64,000 nucleotides of DNA from Flectobacillus roseus (GTDB lineage: Bacteria; Bacteroidota; Bacteroidia; Cytophagales; Spirosomataceae). Shown in pieces: positions 62,072 to 64,000 of this stretch. Under the pieces are notes generated by a model. It searched no databases, had not been told where the DNA came from, and saw only the letters and a program-made list of their open reading frames with translations. A program made the translations under genes and the position numbers. Within the stretch, counting starts at the first letter, position 1. Every line of letters begins with the position of its first letter. The stretch lies in NCBI RefSeq assembly GCF_030056665.1, contig NZ_JASHIG010000031.1, one strand, 5' to 3'.

Positions 62072-62529
62072 GTGCAACGCAATTTTGGAAGATTCTGGGC
62101 AATTGCGTGATTTATTAAAATTTCCTTAAAAATGAATTGATAGACTAAAACGAAAAATGCGTGGTTGATAAATCACTAAAAATTCTCCATGTTTCACAAA
62201 TCTATCTTCATAAGATACAATTACCCGATACCTCAATACCTTCTTTTCTTGAAAATACGGTTGCTAGGTGGATTTGGCAAACCCCAAGGTACCTCTTCAT
62301 ATCTTTCATTATAAATTTTAAGCCCGCTTTAAGTGAGATTAAGAGGGAATCAATGTCTTCACCTGTATCTTATATTACTTCCAAAATCACATAAAAAAGA
62401 GCTTTCACCACGAAGTAAGAATTATTGATAACAAAGTATTGGTGGACATCATAGTAGTTAGTAGCTTCAAACCGATATTACAAGATTTGAAAGACATTAA
62501 TCAAACATGTTTTAAAACTATCATACCAA
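62072..62529. other. Intergenic region with a possible coding remnant
   Basis: Between divergent barrel genes. A frame at about 62390-62590 reads HHEVRIIDNKVLVDIIVVSS and FKPILQDLKDINQT but has no start codon and runs into the next gene in another frame; it may be a fragment of a lost gene. No promoter, repeat or hairpin was recognised. Confidence 0.3.
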
Positions 62530-63261
62530 ATGAATCGATTCTTTACAATTCTATTACTTATGGCGGCCTTTTACACACAGGCACAAAATGAAGTTGATTT
62601 GATGGATACAACCAGAGCAAATTTTTCTACCAAAAGTATTCCTCAGCTTAGAATAAGCATTGGGGTACCGTCTTCTGGTTGGGAATTTATTTCTTTTCCA
62701 CGGTTAGAATCATACTTAGAAACCTACAATGCTAAACCTAATTTGTTTTGTGGATATATTCCGCTACAAGTTAACTTACTATACAATCGCTTTAAGTTTG
62801 ATTTAGGTATCAATTACAGTACCACGGGTGGAGACAAATCTTATGGTTCATTTGTAAGTAAATCAAGTGCCAATACAGCAACATTTACCTTTGGATATGC
62901 TTTTTTGGCTGATCGAAATAATTACTTTTACCTTGATGGAGGAATCGGATATGCAAACTATAATCAGTACATCACAAGAGTAAAATCTTCCAGTAGCAAT
63001 ATAAACTACCCATTACCCAACACCATAGGTCAAGGAGTTAACTTTACTCAAAATCAACCATTTATAGACTTTGGCATCGAGTATTTTAATAGAACACCTC
63101 AAAAGTCAGCAGGAAGTTCTATAAAAGCAGGATACAGGCTCGGGTTAAGTAGTACTCCTTGGGAACTAAGGTATAGCCCATCTCAAGATGGATTACCTAG
63201 TGATAAAATCTCAAATTTTTATATCCAAGTGATGTTACATTTTGGGCATAAAAAACTTTGA
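62530..63261 (+). CDS. Putative outer-membrane beta-barrel protein, 243 aa
   Basis: A signal peptide (TILLLMAAFYTQAQ) is followed by a barrel-like domain with strands such as LQVNLLYNRFKFDLGINYST, TATFTFGYAFLADRNNYFYL and the terminal FYIQVMLHFGHKKL. The family is not recognised. The next gene starts three bases after its stop, so the two are translationally linked; that gene encodes a small secreted or membrane protein. Confidence 0.7.
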   Translation: MNRFFTILLLMAAFYTQAQNEVDLMDTTRANFSTKSIPQLRISIGVPSSGWEFISFPRLESYLETYNAKPNLFCGYIPLQVNLLYNRFKFDLGINYSTTGGDKSYGSFVSKSSANTATFTFGYAFLADRNNYFYLDGGIGYANYNQYITRVKSSSSNINYPLPNTIGQGVNFTQNQPFIDFGIEYFNRTPQKSAGSSIKAGYRLGLSSTPWELRYSPSQDGLPSDKISNFYIQVMLHFGHKKL

Positions 63262-63264
63262 TCA

Positions 63265-63678
63265 ATGAGTATGAGCTTTTACATAAATATATTTTACACA
63301 TTAGTATGGGCTAGTTTGAGATTTACTAGCACAGATACCCCCAAAGCAAAGTTATTTATTTTACGAGAAAGAGAATTTTGGGGAAGTAGTGTTTCGATTA
63401 TCATTCAGGGTAAAAAAATCGCAGAATTATCACAAAACAGATATATTGAAATTGAACTCCCTGCAGAATCTACGGTTATTGAAATATCGAGAAATATTCA
63501 GGAAAAAATAGAGGTCAAAGCGGTAATTACGCTTGAAGCAAACAAAACCTACTATCTAAAAGTGTATCGAGAATTAGATTATTTCAAAGACCAGTTGATG
63601 CTTGGTAGGTTAGGTACACAATCAGCCCTCCAAGAGCTCAAGCACATGAAAAAATACGATTTCTCTGCAATACCATAG
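63265..63678 (+). CDS. Hypothetical secreted beta-sandwich protein (DUF2846-like)
   Basis: A 137-residue protein with an N-terminal hydrophobic segment (FYINIFYTLVWASLRF). The body AKLFILREREFWGSSVSIII, KIAELSQNRYIEIELPAEST and AVITLEANKTYYLKVYRELD follows the pattern of DUF2846-type proteins (a strand pair, a ligand-like loop, LEANKTYYLKV). The function is unknown. It follows the barrel gene by three bases and precedes the truncated membrane gene by five. Confidence 0.6.
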   Translation: MSMSFYINIFYTLVWASLRFTSTDTPKAKLFILREREFWGSSVSIIIQGKKIAELSQNRYIEIELPAESTVIEISRNIQEKIEVKAVITLEANKTYYLKVYRELDYFKDQLMLGRLGTQSALQELKHMKKYDFSAIP

Positions 63679-63683
63679 AATCC

Positions 63684-64000
63684 ATGAATCCAAAAATCAC
63701 CAAAAAGATTAGCTACTTTGCACCGATTGGTTTAGCTCTTTATTGGCTTATTCTTCTGAAAGCATCCGCTATGCCTGAATCCAAAGAAGGTTTCATTTTG
63801 CAAAGTGGCTATATCAAATACCTATTAGGCTGGATTGGTATCTTCTTACTGTCAGTAGGAATAGCCTATGTTCATTATAAATGGGTTTTCCTTAAAATTG
63901 TCTATCATTATTCTCCTGCTATCCGATACCTATGGAGCTCTTGGGTATCTGTGTTGGTGTGGCTTATTTTTGAGTTATTACAATTTCGCACTGGGCACTT
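63684..64000 (+). CDS. Membrane protein, cut by the window end
   Basis: ATG 63684 opens a frame without a stop to the window edge (at least 105 residues). Two or three membrane helices are visible: ISYFAPIGLALYWLILLKAS, KYLLGWIGIFLLSVGIAYVH and YLWSSWVSVLVWLIFELLQF. The family is not recognised. It is the third gene of the unit starting at 62530. Confidence 0.6.
   Translation, partial: MNPKITKKISYFAPIGLALYWLILLKASAMPESKEGFILQSGYIKYLLGWIGIFLLSVGIAYVHYKWVFLKIVYHYSPAIRYLWSSWVSVLVWLIFELLQFRTGH

Noticed and set aside
62161..62394. A 77-codon frame between two barrel genes
   Set aside because: It has no recognisable family, no ribosome site or promoter, and unremarkable composition.

Overview
The window looks like a chromosomal segment of a free-living member of the Bacteroidota, most likely Cytophagales (inference). 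The evidence is an AT-rich sequence, SusC/SusD pairs, TonB receptors with carboxypeptidase-like N-terminal domains, DUF4249 and DUF4199 proteins, promoters of the TAnnTTTG type, and a spermidine route through carboxyspermidine. No rRNA, tRNA, CRISPR array, intact insertion sequence or phage was seen.

Layout. 1-4050: accessory genes, namely a broken ORF, an orphan ORF, an AraC regulator with a small ferredoxin-like protein, and a zeta-toxin-like kinase with a 50-residue partner too short for routine gene calling. 4160-15714: a beta-glucan utilisation locus with SusC, SusD, a GH16 lipoprotein, a membrane-spanning Y_Y_Y/LuxR-type regulator and a GH5 glucanase. Tandem 11-base repeats lie 29-30 bases upstream of the -7 element of both susC and the GH5 gene, and beside the regulator gene. 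15804-19172: pirin, a DUF4199 protein and carboxynorspermidine decarboxylase. 19190-35494: a pectin/galacturonate catabolic locus. It contains kdgF, exuT, kdgA, kdgK, uxaC, uxaA, uxaB, a GH105 enzyme, an esterase-GH28 fusion and a LacI-type regulator. A near-identical 26-base element lies upstream of both uxaB and the lacI gene. 35705-43072: an NTF2-like protein, an internally duplicated beta-helix protein, a GNAT-like protein, carboxynorspermidine synthase and an AEC transporter. 43644-49725: an EamA transporter, a BlaI/M56 pair with three BlaI-type operators, DinB, NlpC/P60 and an XRE/AAA-ATPase pair. 49928-64000: a TonB receptor split by an amber codon, DUF4249, LysE, Tex, small membrane proteins and several outer-membrane beta-barrels, with the last gene cut by the window edge.

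The genes form two clear carbohydrate programmes. In the first, SusCD captures a glucan, lipoprotein GH16 and secreted GH5 cut it, and the one-component regulator probably senses it. In the second, GH28, an acetylesterase and GH105 release galacturonate and unsaturated uronates. ExuT imports them, and UxaC-UxaB-UxaA-KdgK-KdgA convert them to pyruvate and glyceraldehyde 3-phosphate. No SusCD pair accompanies the pectin genes here.

Intergenic regions are unusually rich in dispersed repeats: a MITE-like element with GCGGCCGC cores and TGTTTAA ends, a stem-loop repeat in a 0.4-kb tandem duplication inside the uxa cluster, inverted repeats between convergent genes, and several short low-complexity families recurring throughout.
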